64,000 nucleotides of DNA, taken from Distichodus sexfasciatus (lineage: Eukaryota > Chordata > Actinopteri > Characiformes > Distichodontidae). This document shows, one piece after another, positions 22,496-34,157 of the stretch (within the stretch, counting starts at the first letter, position 1; every line of letters starts with the position of its first letter). Location: positions 1,170,379 through 1,234,378 of the forward strand of contig JAVGVS010000107.1 in assembly GCA_032718565.1 (NCBI GenBank), written 5' to 3'. A program made the position numbers and the translations under genes. Below the pieces are notes generated by a model that saw only the letters and a program-made list of their open reading frames with translations, did no database searches and had not been told where the DNA came from.

Positions 22496-22577
22496 AATAC
22501 ACTATAAATACAGAAGAGGATGGCTTATGAACCTTAACTGGATTATAAATCATCCTCTTCTGTATTTATAGTGTATT
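22496..22577. repeat. Perfect 27-bp inverted repeat (fold-back)
   Basis: Arms 22496-22522 and 22551-22577 are exact reverse complements over 27 bases (core ACTATAAATACAGAAGAGGA), separated by a 28-base loop. It sits exactly at the 3' boundary of a truncated SINE. Confidence 0.9.
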
Positions 22578-23577
22578 TTTTACTTTCCAGCACTGACACA
22601 CTGCTGGTTCTCAGATCAAAAAGGCAATTCAGCTTTAGAAAATCAATCATCTATGAATTAATGGGTGCAAATGTGATCATTACAATGTCATCAGGGAACT
22701 TGATGAACTTCTGTACATTACACAACTTCATCCTGAAGCATATATAAAAACCCTTCAAATATATATATTTTTTATCACATTACATTTATTTAATATGAAA
22801 CCACCAAATGCATGGTTAACTTTTAAAGTCCTTCTTAAAAGTAACAAAGAACCATTTGCAATAACCTTACAATAACCTGGTGTGACACAGTTGGGAAGGT
22901 CATTCTCATCCTTCAAGTAATAACATGAATCATAATCATTCTAATTACCCTTTTTTTTTTGCTCATTTAGAGCAGGAGTGAGCGACCATTCAGAACCTGC
23001 TTAACAATTAAACACAGCCTCAAAAGGCATGAAGAAAGCAAATGCATTTGAAGGGCGAGGTTCCTTCAGAGAGGCAAGAAATGAAACTTAGGACATGAAG
23101 AAACAGAGTGTAGAACGGATAATTATGAGAAAACACATTCAACATTGGCACAGTGTACCAAGGCCCTTAGTACACGGTTGTCATGTTGTTTCACACACTA
23201 GTTGCTCTGACTTTATTATTAAAGGCGTAAAGAGAGTCATACACCAATCAACACTAGACGACAGTAAAACAGTTTTGTGTGGGTTTTTTTAGCAACTTCA
23301 GAGCTGGTTAAACTGCTTCTGCTGTATGTAGTGGGCCTGAGAGGAGGGGTTGCTCTCTTTGTTTACACTAATAAGACAACATAAGTGGACCATTCCACAA
23401 AACAGGACTTTTTCGTTTGACTGAAAAAACGAAAGGATTGCGACTGTCCAGCAGGTCCTGTATCTCTTGAACTACTGCACGGTGGTGACTTTATTTCATA
23501 AGACAATGTAATGGACATTAGCAATGGGACAAAAATTAGGCTTTACTCATCTGACTAAGGCAGAACGTTAACACAGC

Positions 23578-23757
23578 AGTAGTTGGTGGTGGTGGTATTT
23601 AGGACACTATTCTCTAGAGCAAGAGATTAGACTGCTGGTTCCTCGAGCAAGACCCTTAACTCCACGGTGCTCCAGGGAAACTGTCCCTGAAATTAGAGAT
23701 TATCCAAATCTCTCTGGATAAGAGCGTGTATTAAATCCCGTAAAATGCAAATGTATA
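23578..23757 (+). repeat. SINE with TCTGGATAAGAGC 3' module
   Basis: It shows 'gagcaagacccttaactccacggtgct' followed by 'ctgtccctga' and CTCTCTGGATAAGAGCGTGT, ending near 'aaatgcaaatg'. This is the common fish tRNA-SINE body and 3' end. The head is degraded. Confidence 0.55.
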
Positions 23758-25546
23758 GGCTAACAGTTGTATAGGCTTAAATAAAAGGCTAACTCTGTGG
23801 CCTGTCTGGCATAAGCTGGAATGCAAATACCACTGGCTATGCCCTTTAGGGAAAGTTGCCAATCACACAGCACCACCGCCCTGCAATGTGTTCCTGCATG
23901 ATTTTATGGATTTAAATTAATGTATTTCTTCTGTTTCCTTTACTTATTCAAGGCGTGAGTCTATGGCAGGTCGCCCTTGCTTTGAGTCAGTGCCATGCTA
24001 CAGTTTTATGGTGATGACTTATGTCTGAGGGCATGTTAAAAATTGTCTTGCCTGCCCTTGAAATGCATGGTAAAGTCATGTGGGAAACTAAATTAAAGGT
24101 GCGCTTCTGGACTGGCTGATAGGCACCGCGTAGGAGTTAGAAAACCTAAGTTAATGCTTTGCATAACTATTTGCCTGCGTACGTCCTCTGTGAAGTAGAT
24201 TAGTGCATGTAAAATATGTAGTTTTTATTTCACTCCGTCAGCTCTCTGAAGTTTATAAAAGGTTAATTAAATTGCATGGACTCAAGACTCAGGATAAAGT
24301 GCACTGGTTAAGATAAATGCAGAACAGGCCACACCCAGAAAATATTAATGTGTTCTAATACTTGAAAAGAGTATCATTAGCAGATCCATGCCGTTACAAG
24401 TCTGTAGTCACCCAGGATTAGGGTGTAAAGGCATAATGGAAATTACAGTGAGAAATGGATTCACACAGAATTAGAGAGTTCTTATCTTGAATCCATGTTT
24501 GTCCACAGTTCTACTTATTTATTCTCAATTTCTCTGATTCCACCACTGAAAAAGTGAGATGAAGACAAGGTTAAAAAAAAAGAGGTCAGATTAACTACAA
24601 ATTTATCACTAATTTAGATGCATTTTAGAAGAAAAAATGGTCTTACATTCCAAAAACGTAAAAAAACAAAGTCTAAAATCATAAAAAAGGAAAAGTGCCA
24701 TGGTGCCTCAGGGCCAGGTTTGGGAAACACTGTTAGTTATGTCACAGAGATGTCAGGTCTGTCACTCTTTCCATTTACCACCTGTCACTCTCTCCGGTCA
24801 ATATTTGCACTTTTGTTCAGACACGCATTAAGTAAAAGCCCGCACATAATTAACAAAACTTTCCCCACCACAAACATGAATAATCTGTAAAGTGTTTTGC
24901 AAGTACAGCAAATTGAAAAATGTAGTGTCACAGATAAAGACTGCTAAAGTGGTAATAAAGCTATGTACACTTCTTATTCATGTAGGATAATTATATAACC
25001 AAAGTACTGGAAAATGAGCCTCGGGTCCTAAAGGTGGCTTGAACATACCTCACTAAACCTGTGTAATAGCAGGTGAGTTGCATAACCTTTTTTCCCACAT
25101 GCCTTTGTGATATGTTGCTTTAAGCTTTTTGAGTTGACTGAAAGGTTTAATATTAGACAAGTTCTGTGGGATGCCTATACGAGCCATTCCCCATAGGGAC
25201 ATAATTGGGGCCTTTTTCAGTTCTATCCTGCCCGCAGGCACACACGCTCCACTGCTCTCCCACAACAGAATGAGGCTTGTTCTGTCGTCCAGTAGTCGCT
25301 TTAAAACACTGAATAAAGTGGATAGATTAAAGATTTGCAAACACATACTAACATATACATGATTTAAAAATAACCATAATCGACCTTGTAATCATCGTCA
25401 ACGTCATTTTTGTATAATCCCAAAGGCTTGTATACATTTAGTCCCTAGGACATGTACGCATTTATGTGTACATTTAAATCATTCCAAGTTAACGAAGACT
25501 ATTGATCAGTTACTGTTTGGGCAATATAAATCAGCAAGCTAATGTA

Positions 25547-25745
25547 AACTAGTCCTGCGTTTCTCAATCCCAGTCCTCGCGGCCCACCGCTCTGCACATA
25601 TTCGTTATTTCCTGCACTGTCGCACGCTGGTCCTACATTGCTAATTAGCTAATCATTAGCATCACCTGTGCTGTGGGTCGGGAATGTCGAATCTGTGCAG
25701 AGCGGTGGTTCGTGAGGACTGGGTTTGAGAAACGCTGAACTAGTC
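25547..25745. mobile_element. hAT-type MITE with 8-bp target-site duplication
   Basis: The element at 25555-25737 (183 bp) has ends CTGCGTTTCTCAATCCCAGT and, on the other strand, CAGCGTTTCTCAAACCCAGT, with inverted repeats extending over about 45 bp each side. It is bracketed by the direct repeat AACTAGTC at 25547-25554 and 25738-25745. An 8-bp duplication and a CAG-type terminus are hallmarks of hAT elements. No coding capacity. Confidence 0.8.
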
Positions 25746-26399
25746 ATCAAATGGTGAATGAGCTACAAGTCATTGAATGTCATCTGGTACTACTTTCATC
25801 GCAGTAACACATATTCGAAAGTATAGTAAATTTAATGATAATAGTAATCTACATAAAGGACACTAAATGTAACTAAATCTAAGAAAGGATTAACCACAAG
25901 TCTATCTATAGGCTGTCAATTCTGAAGCCAATGTGCAGGCTACTATAGAAAAGACAGAAGAGTGTCCCCCTTCACAACATCCACATTTTGTTGCTTTACA
26001 GCATAAAAGGAGAACACACACGCACAAGATTTTTTTTAGATTTACTGAATGCAACTTAAAGATATAACATCAAAAGTTATGAAGAAATAAAAAAAAAAAA
26101 ACAGGACTAATCAAATGGTTAAAATATTATGCTGGTTTTCCCGGTTGGGTGATGAATGGTATTGGTTTTCCTCCAGGTGTATGGCTTGGCGATGCGGTCA
26201 AATAGATTTGGTGAAGCTTAAACAAGATTTACTGAGGCTGTTCTGAAGGAGTGGCTTCTTTTCTGCAAGCCTGGCCACCTGTAGTGCTTTTCTAAACATT
26301 TATTTGTACTACAAATCACCACATACAAATTTGCAAATGCTGGATTGCTCAATGATTTTTTCTAACTTTTTGGGGTAGTTGGTAGCGTAATGGTTAGGA

Positions 26400-26505
26400 A
26401 GTTGTCCCTGTTTTTGAACGTCTCGGTTTTGTCTCGGACTCAGACAAAGAGGACAAGGGATTTTATTTCGATACCAGCCGAGACCACAACTCTGAGAATA
26501 TTACT
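26400..26505 (+). repeat. Short copy of the GTCTCGG-type repeat
   Basis: 'gtctcggttttgtctcggactcagacaaagaggac' followed by 'gagaccacaactctgagaatatt' matches the block at 21915-22005 in direct orientation. The intervening tandem part is missing. Confidence 0.55.
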
Positions 26506-27369
26506 ATTAAAACTCTTTGAGACTTGCATTCTTTGTTAATCAGAATCCCTTTAACTTACAGAAACCACACACATACAGTCAGAATCACAAGACTTTGAAC
26601 TTATTGGACATTTTATTCATTCCACTGTATGTGAAATTATTAATTCCGTTTACAAAAGCTGAAGTAATTGCGTAAAAAGGCATTAATTACATTATTCGAG
26701 ACGTAAACACACGTTAGCGCTCACGACTCTCGCATGGAACGCAGTCGAAATGTAGTTCTCTTCTGGAAAGGCCAAAAGCAGCTCATTTTAGAGGCCAAAA
26801 TGAGTCCAAATCGGCTCAAAATTATGGTCTTTCTGACAAAAAAAACAAAACAAAACAACAACAACAGTTGCAATAGTTGACCATATGAATTAATAGAGGA
26901 CTGTGAATTTTAGGAAATCTGATATATAAATAGTGTCTTGGATCTAGGTTTATGGTTACACGATGTTAAAGGAGTGATTCATTTGAGTTGCAAAATGTAA
27001 CAGGAGTTAAGAATGATGAATGTGACTCCAGAGTTGTATGACTTACATCTGACAAATCAAACAGTAGAAAACTAAACATCAAAAAATTGACAAAACTTCT
27101 GAGAATGTGGAAGAATTTGCAGGTGACATGTAACCCATCTTTTGTTGGCAAGCATGAAATATTCTACAGTACAACATATTGTGCGCATTGGTTCTCACAG
27201 TGTTTTAGAATTTTGCATAAAGTTGTCTGTCTTCATATTAAAATAACCTACAACTTGATTTGAATAATGATTCTACACACAGTTCCCATGTTTCCATCCA
27301 AATGAATTATCCCAAAAAATAAAATCTGCACATGCACTTAATTTTTTTGAGAGTTATTATCTTTAATAA

Positions 27370-27723
27370 TTCATTCATTATCCGAACCGCTTAATCCCAA
27401 CTGGGGTCGCGGGAGGGACTGGAGCCTATCGTGGGAACTACAAGCGCAAGACAGGGACCAACCCTAGGCAGGCACAAACACACTGCAGGGCACACACACA
27501 TTCACACAATCACACTCTCACCTAATGGGGCCAATTTAGAGCTGCCAATTAACCTATGTTGCATGCTTTTGGACTGTGGGAGGAAACCTGGAGAAAACCC
27601 ACACGAACACGGGGAGAGCATGGAAACTCCACACAGAAAGACCCTACAGCCGACCCAGGGATTGAACCCAGGACCTTATCACTGTGAGACAGCAGCACTA
27701 ACCACTGCGCCACCGTGCCGGCC
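27370..27723 (-). repeat. DANA-like SINE, full length, reverse orientation
   Basis: The tail TTCATTCATTATCCGAACCG is at the left, the core ('gcatgcttttggactgtgggagg', 'ggggagagcatggaaactcc') lies in the middle, and the tRNA-like head complement ('taaccactgcgccaccgtgcc') ends at 27723. The copy is well preserved. Confidence 0.8.
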
Positions 27724-28823
27724 TAAGTATCTTTAACCTTTAAAAATGAAATATACACAAAGACATATACACTGTTTTGTTCTCCAGAATATATATTTTA
27801 TAACATGTACCAAAATTATTCTGTGTTTTATGTCTTGTTTTGAATATCCCAGTGTAATAAAACATTTGTGGCAGATTGTAACTTCACTTCTGGCAGTGTA
27901 GATGACAGCATATTAAGTGCATGATGTACGTGCTGTTTAAATGCAACTCAACATGATTGAACACAAACTGAGGGCAGACCTTTTGGACTATGTCAGTATA
28001 AACAACTGAACAGTGAAGAGGACTTGTCTGCGCAGTCAACAAATTGTATGCATATGAAATTTTCCATTTAATATACAGTAGATTTGGTGCCACTGAAAAG
28101 TTTGTAACGACTGTCCTTGCAATAATAAAGTGAGAAAAAGCGGCATCGACGTCACACAGATTGTGGCAATTTTACATAAACCATGATACTAAATCTTAGC
28201 AATAATATACTTGCCTTGACATACTTTCATAACACTAATATAGAGGTCTTATATGCTGGTTTTCCTGTAGATATTTTTTTGCTTAATGGGGAAACATATT
28301 GAGATTTTTTTCAAATCCAATAATAACTTTTTCATTTGAGCTATTTTCATTTAATCCAAAAATAACTGGCCACTGTGCTGATAAACAGGTGTTGCTTTTG
28401 CAATGGCCCTCGAGCACTGAGTCCAAGCACCATATTCCAGCAGTCACCACCTGCATCCTGGGAAAGCACATTAAAAAATGAAAAATTGCATTTTTTCAGA
28501 AAGTGAAAGGTACACACCCCTGCCTCCAACCAATCCATGCAGCGTATCACAATATCTACAGTTCTGCCTCTCTGCATCTGTAACTCTGTCATGCCTAATT
28601 TTTGATTCCCTGGCTTAAAATAAAATTTCACACCAGATAATAAAAGATCATTTAAATGTATAAGTTGTCTACACAGTTCATCAAGATGTAGTGCAGCATT
28701 ATAGCCTGAATTCAGTGATTTCAGAAAAGTAAAATTGTCTTAAAATGTTTAACTCTTCATGTAAACACCTGCACTCATGTTTATCACTCAGTTATTTCAA
28801 CTCTATGCCCATTCTTTGGAAGC

Positions 28824-29058
28824 GAGTGATTATTTGTCATTGTGAACACACCACAGCACAACAACAAAATGTGACCTCTGCATTTAACATATCCGTGAAG
28901 GAGCAGTGGGCAGCTAACAAGCGCCCAGGGAGTAGTGCTTGGGGATGGTACCTTGCTCAGGTGATACCTCAGTGGTAACTTTACCCACCCTGGATTTGAA
29001 CCTGCGACTGTCTGATCACGGGGCAAACACCCTACCGTTACGCCACCAGCTGGCCCTT
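28824..29058 (-). repeat. tRNA-derived SINE (second family), full length, reverse
   Basis: It runs from the 3' end complement 'gagtgattatttgtcattgtg' to the head complement 'ccctaccgttacgccaccagc' (A-box region). The B-box region is 'ggatttgaacctgcgac', the complement of GGTTCGANTCC-like sequence. Confidence 0.75.
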
Positions 29059-29299
29059 ACTTTGCTCTTACTACTGTCTAATAAATCTTCCCCAGGCCCC
29101 AGGCCTTCTAAAGAGAGACAGATTTACTGGCAGTCTTTCTTTTTCTTTTTCGTTTTCCCATATCGGGGTCCGCTCTTCTACAATGTCTTTTCCATTTGGC
29201 GTGGTTGTGTACGTCCTCAGGGTTGACGCCGTGTCTGATACAGTCGAGCCACCGTTGTTTTGGCCGGCCACGTGGGCGTTGTCCTTGGAGGTTGAGGTT

Positions 29300-31190
29300 G
29301 AGTGCCGTTTTGGGTATTGAATTCTCGTTACTTCACATGACATGACCAGGCCATTGGAGATGCGTCTCACGCATCTTCTCGACTATTGGCGCGATTCCCA
29401 TTTGCTTCCGGACATCAACATTAACGACATGGTCCCATCTCGATAGCCCCAGGCACCAGCGTAGCATTCTCATCTCCATTGTGCTAATGGCTCGCTTGTG
29501 TTTCGTCGTAACTGGCCAACACTCAGATCCATAGAGGGCCACTGGACGGACGACAGTTTTGTATATTTTCGCTTTGAGTCGGTCAGGCATACGGCGGTCA
29601 CAGAGAACCCCGGTGACCTGTCTCCATTTGGCCCAGGCGACAATAGACAATAGATAGCTTTGACATCAGAGTCCAGGGTGCCATCGCTACATAGAACCAA
29701 GCCGAGGTATTTAAATTCAGTTGATTTCTTTAGACCTTCCCCATCGATACTAATAGTGCCTTCCGTCTGTTGGCCACATTCCATATATTCCGTTTTCCTG
29801 ATGTTAAGCTTCAATCCATTCTCATCCAGTCGATGCTTCCAGGACTGCATTTGGCATTGAAGGCCCTCTCGGGATTCACCCGCAACGAAAACATCATCAG
29901 CATAGAGCAATGACCATGGATGTGGCGGCTGTAGATCAGCAGTGGCCGTATCCATACACAGAATAAACAGAAGCGGAGATAGTGCTGAACCTTGGTCCAC
30001 ACCGGTTTTGATGGCAAATGGTGGTGAGAGGCCAGCGGGCCATCTAACGGCGCTAGTGATGTTGTGATAGAGCAGCTTTATCCACTTGACGTAGGATTCG
30101 GGTACTTGATGTAGGCAGAGGGCTCGCCAAATAAGGTCATGAGGGACTCGGTCAAAGGCTTTTTCGAGGTCGAGAAAGGAGGAGTGGGCGTTTTTTCTCG
30201 CGGTGCTTTTCCAGGAGGAGTCTGGCGACATGTATGGCGTCAATCGTTCCACATCCTTTCACAAATCCACATTGATTGGGCGAGATGTTGACAATTCGGC
30301 AGAGCCTTGCATCAATAACCCGTTCGAAAATCTTCATGGCATGGCACAGAAGTCGGATGGGACGGTAGTTGGTACAATTGGCTATGTCTCCTTTTCCTTT
30401 CCATATGGGTACTGTAACACTTGTTGACCACATCGATGGTGGTGTGCCTTCCTCAATGATGTGGTTGAAAAGCCTAGCGAGGATAATCGCCCCTTGGTGT
30501 CCAAGTAGCTTCCATATTTCAGCCGGAATGTCATCCGGGCCTGGTGCTTTTCTATTCTTCATCTTCTTGATGGCACATTCGACCTCCACCTCAGTTATAG
30601 AAGGTACCACTTCCAGGACCGGGTCGGCGTTTGGGATTGGAGGGTGGGGAGATTCACCATGGCAGACTCTTGAGAAGTAGTCACTCCACCGCTGGAGGAT
30701 GGCAGGCACATCTCTGAGGACCTGACCATCTTCTCCTTTGATGTGTTTGATCTGGCCAATGTCCAGCGTTGAGCAATGACGCATATCAGCCAGGTGATAA
30801 ATCTTGTTTGCACCTTCGGGCGTGTCCAGTTCTGCATATAGACGATCATGGAAAGCAGCCTTCAATGTAGCGACAGCCCGCTTCACCGCTGATTTCCAGA
30901 TCTTGTATTGCTGCAAGTCAGTAGCGTCAGCAGATTGATGCCACTTCTGGAAAGCTGCCTTCTTCTCTCGAACAGCTTTCTGCACGTCTTCATTCCACCA
31001 CCATATTTGCTTGTCAATAAAGTGTTGGCCCGGCTTAGTTCTTCCCAGGATGTTGGCCGCGGCTGTCTGGATTTGGTCAACAAGGTCTGTCCATATTTGC
31101 TCCACTGGGTAGAAAAAGTGAATGTTCATCTCGTTAATGTCCTTCAGTGCGTCTGCAAGCCGTTCCTTATACTCCGCCGTTTCCGAAAGA
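29300..31190 (-). pseudogene. LINE reverse-transcriptase domain remnant
   Basis: One frame (31129-30152) covers the linker and RT fingers (KMKNRKAPGPDDIPAEIWK, CTNYRPIRLLC, NQCGFVKGCGTIDAI). A frameshift near 30190-30200 moves to the frame ending at 29470 with FLDLEKAFDRVPHDLIW and YADD. A small insertion with a duplicated CTATTGT near 29645-29655 shifts back to the frame with TVVRPVALYGSECWPVTTKH. The RT core residues are visible but the protein cannot be made as one chain. Confidence 0.85.
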
Positions 31191-31938
31191 ACGTATTTAC
31201 CACTGCTAGGTTGAGCGCCACTGCACAGTCGAGGATGCGCGTGCCATCGTCGTTCCGAACTCCGAGGCCGTGTCCTCCATGGATGCGCTTGTAACCGGTT
31301 CGCTGGGAACCAACGTGGCCATTAAGGTCACCACCGACCACGATATGCTCTTCTGGGCCTATTGACTGCAGGTGGGTGATGAGATTTTCCCAAAATTTGT
31401 CTTTCTCATAGTCTGAGCAATTTGTCTGCGGCGCGTAACATGCCACCGCTTGCAAGATGGCAGAGCTGTCATCAATTCAAATGGACATGAGCCGGTCCGA
31501 GATGCGGGTGACTGCGACCACCTTGTCCCGTCATTCTGCGCTGACCGCTATCCCAACTCTATTCTGTGTCTTCTTCGTTCCATTGTAAAAGAGTTTATAG
31601 CCTTCTCCAATGTCTCGAGCTTTAGCACCTTGCCACTTCGTTTCTTGGATGCATGCAATATCAACACGGTGTTTTTTCATGGCATCCGCGAGTTCTCGGC
31701 TTCTACCGGTCATCGTTCCGATGTTAATTGTTCCGATTCGGACTCGCTTCTTTAGCTCACCCCGTCCATGGGTGAGTAGGCTTCGTCCACTTTTCACGTC
31801 GCTCGGGCGGGGGCGGTGCGCGTCGCTTGCAGGGGACGTCCTAGCTTTATACTGCCCTTGTTGAGAAGACATTGCATTTTTGATGCGACCGAAAGATACA
31901 TCGACCGGTGCGTCACTCCACCTGACGTCGACGACCAT
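31144..31938 (-). pseudogene. LINE endonuclease domain remnant
   Basis: From ATG 31938 the frame reads through RIGTINIGTMTGRSRELADA (the APE-type start) and CIQETKW (catalytic Glu region) to a TGA at 31531-31533. A second in-frame TGA follows shortly, then AVACYAPQTNCSDYEKDKFW and GGDLNGHVGSQRTGYKRIHG. Both stops look like single-base changes of Trp/Arg codons. Coding similarity ends at FFRKR near 31180; the C-terminal endonuclease motifs, including the SDH-type catalytic histidine, are absent. Confidence 0.8.
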
Positions 31939-33343
31939 TGTTACCGTTGGCGTTATCCAGCCGGTACCGCGAGGAGGTGGTGATCGGATTTTGCCGGCCC
32001 AGATTTACTGGCAGTAATATGTTAAAAATGTAAGACTGTACAGTTTTGTCATGTGACAAGTCTTTTACTGCAATTTACTGCAGGCAAACATTTCTGTGAG
32101 AAAGGTGCTTGAATTCTGGTGAATTTCAGAGATATTAATTTATATTTACATATAGAGCATTAAGCATAACTAAATTTCAAATGTTGGATGAAAATGAAAC
32201 CATAATATACATGGAAACAATTTGACATCTTGATTCCAAATTGTTGTGCATAAGAGGTGTTATATATGGAAATCTATATAATTCTATCATTCTAAACTGT
32301 TGTCAGCACTTTAAATAGGTCTAGATTGAAAAATGCATTACCTATCATTTAAGAATTTACTATGGGCAATACTAGCACTGTCAAGCCTGTGGCTATTCCA
32401 CTCACGCAAGTAGCAACACGGCGCTCTGCTGCACCATTAAATAAGAGAAGGTCAGTACCAAGTTCATACAGTTTCTCTTCAAAGCCATTTTTAAGGAATA
32501 TCCCTCAGTTTCAACCTAAATACAAGTTCTTGCCCCATCAGCTTCTATTCACTGACACAAACACTGGCATTTATAGGTAGAGTATTTCTTAAAACAAACC
32601 TCAAATGTTTACAAGATTTGCTGTGTAGTATGTAACCATTTGGCACAGTTCTTGAGATCTTTTATTATTTGAGAGGTGTGGAAGCCAGTTTCAACCCCAA
32701 GGGGCATCTGCCGTTTGGCAAAGGTTAAGTGAGGTCTTCTACTACCGACTCCACCCTTCAAAACTAGCTTTCACTATATCCACAGAGAGACATGCTGAAA
32801 CAGATATTCTGGACAATCCTGAAAGTAAATCGCTCCAAATACATGGTTATTTTTTCACTGGTGTGTATTGAATATGTCGGTTAGGTTTAGGTTTAGTGCT
32901 AGTTTTGTTACGTGTGATCTTAGGATCTCACTAAGATCTAAAAACTAAGTGTGTATATGGGAAAGCCTATGATATGAAAGATTGTTGTCTCTTTGTGAGG
33001 ACACTTTTGTATGTGAGGTCTGGTCCTCATAAGTAAAACTTATGCATATATTTTGGGAGGTGTTAGGACCCTAAAAGATAGGGGAAAACAATAAAACATC
33101 CAATTTTTACTGTTTTGTGGGTCCTTAGGAGTAAAAAACGTTTATAGAATGGTTTCAGCCTTTATTTGAAAACAAAAATAAGAGTGAAAAGTGGTTGATT
33201 TTACCGTTTGTCAGACTTGGTGTAGCTGTAGTATTATTTACATTTAGTCATTAAAGGAGTGAATGGAAGTACCTCACAAAGGTAGGAAGACTTGAGTGTG
33301 TGTGTGAATGTATGTGTTTGAGAGTGTGTGTGTGTGTGAGTGT

Positions 33344-34157
33344 ACCATGTTTTTATGGGTTGTAGGGACCTTTTTGGGCCATTTTGACCCCTAAAATCAC
33401 TTTTATTCATTTTTTGGGCTTTGTGGGGACATTTGAGAGGGCCCCAGGAGGAGAAATGACTTTGTAGAAAATGTGCATGTTTTATTTGAGAAACTAAAAG
33501 AGGTAAAAGATGTGCATTTGGTTACTGAGGTTAAAGTCAAGGTAAGGATTAGGATTAGCTGTAGAATTATATACTTTCAGTCATTATGGGAGGCTATGAA
33601 ATATCCCCACAAAGATAGTTGTACAAGTTTGTGTGTGTGTGTGTGTGTGTAAAATGCTGGCATAGGGATAGATTTGCCTCAGCCTGTGCTGGACTGGAGG
33701 GGATCTTCTTCTCCTTTGAAGTTGGTCTCATGCGTTGGGTGGGGTGTTTTATTTCAAATGAGAAGAACAGTGAACAGTGTTTTCTTTTAGTAGTTTCCCT
33801 ACACACATTTCCTTTGGAGTGCCTTAAGTTATCTAAGCTCCATGTCAGAACTACACCTCCAGTCGTAACAGTTGAAACAAAAGTAGTGCCGCCTCTCTCT
33901 TTTTCTCTTTCGAATATAGTAAACTTTTATTAGCTTACGACGCCTGTCAAAGTTGTCAGTACTGATTGCGTCAGTCCTTGCTACCAGTCACTTATGTTCA
34001 AACCACACCTCTTTTATTTTCTCAAATAAAACAAGCACATTTTCTATAAAGTCATTTTTCCTCATGGGGACCTCTCAAATGTCCCCACAAAGCCCAAAAA
34101 AACAGATAAAAGTGATTTTAGGGGACAAAAGGTCCCCACAATGCGATAAATACATGG
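33344..34157. repeat. Inverted repeat pair with GTGGGGACATTTGAGAGG motif
   Basis: The arm at 33344-33445 ('aaaatcacttttattcattttttgggctttgtggggacatttgagaggg') reappears as its complement at 34066-34157 ('ctctcaaatgtccccacaaagccc', 'aaaagtgattttaggggac'). The arms are about 90-100 bp, roughly three-quarters identical, about 620 bp apart. Either the ends of one non-autonomous DNA transposon or two opposed insertions. Confidence 0.65.
33630..33650. repeat. (TG)10 microsatellite
   Basis: Ten GT units between the arms of the inverted repeat pair at 33.3-34.2 kb. Confidence 0.9.

Larger units (their letters stand above)
20978..29100. other. Intergenic, repeat-rich, no gene seen
   Basis: Outside the listed repeats (21.9-22.6, 23.6, 25.55, 26.4, 27.37 and 28.82 kb) the sequence is AT-rich, with only short open frames lacking any family resemblance. 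No exon is supported. Confidence 0.6.
29119..32014 (-). mobile_element. RTE-like non-LTR retrotransposon (LINE), TSD-bounded, defective
   Basis: The element spans 29134-31999 on the minus strand between perfect 15-bp direct repeats CAGATTTACTGGCAG (29119-29133 and 32000-32014). The 5' end codes for an AP-like endonuclease (CIQETKW; GGDLNGHVG). The middle and 3' parts code for reverse transcriptase (KNRKAPGPDDIPAEIWK, FLDLEKAFDRVPHDLIW, YADD at 29893-29904) and the RTE-type C-terminal part (NIRKTEYMECGQQ, RPVALYGSECWP, MRMLRWCLGLSRWDHV). The 3' end is a short GAAAA-rich tail. Two in-frame TGA codons break the endonuclease, the segment after FFRKR jumps straight to linker sequence, and several frameshifts interrupt the RT. 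RTE clade is my best match, by motif memory only. Confidence 0.88.

Noticed and set aside
30369..31864. Several plus-strand open frames
   Set aside because: Antisense shadows of the LINE coding region, which is supported by endonuclease and RT motifs and the TSD.
29134..31999. Possible endogenous retrovirus because of a YADD-type RT
   Set aside because: No LTRs, gag, protease or integrase; an APE-type endonuclease lies 5' of the RT and a simple A-rich tail lies 3'. This is a non-LTR element.
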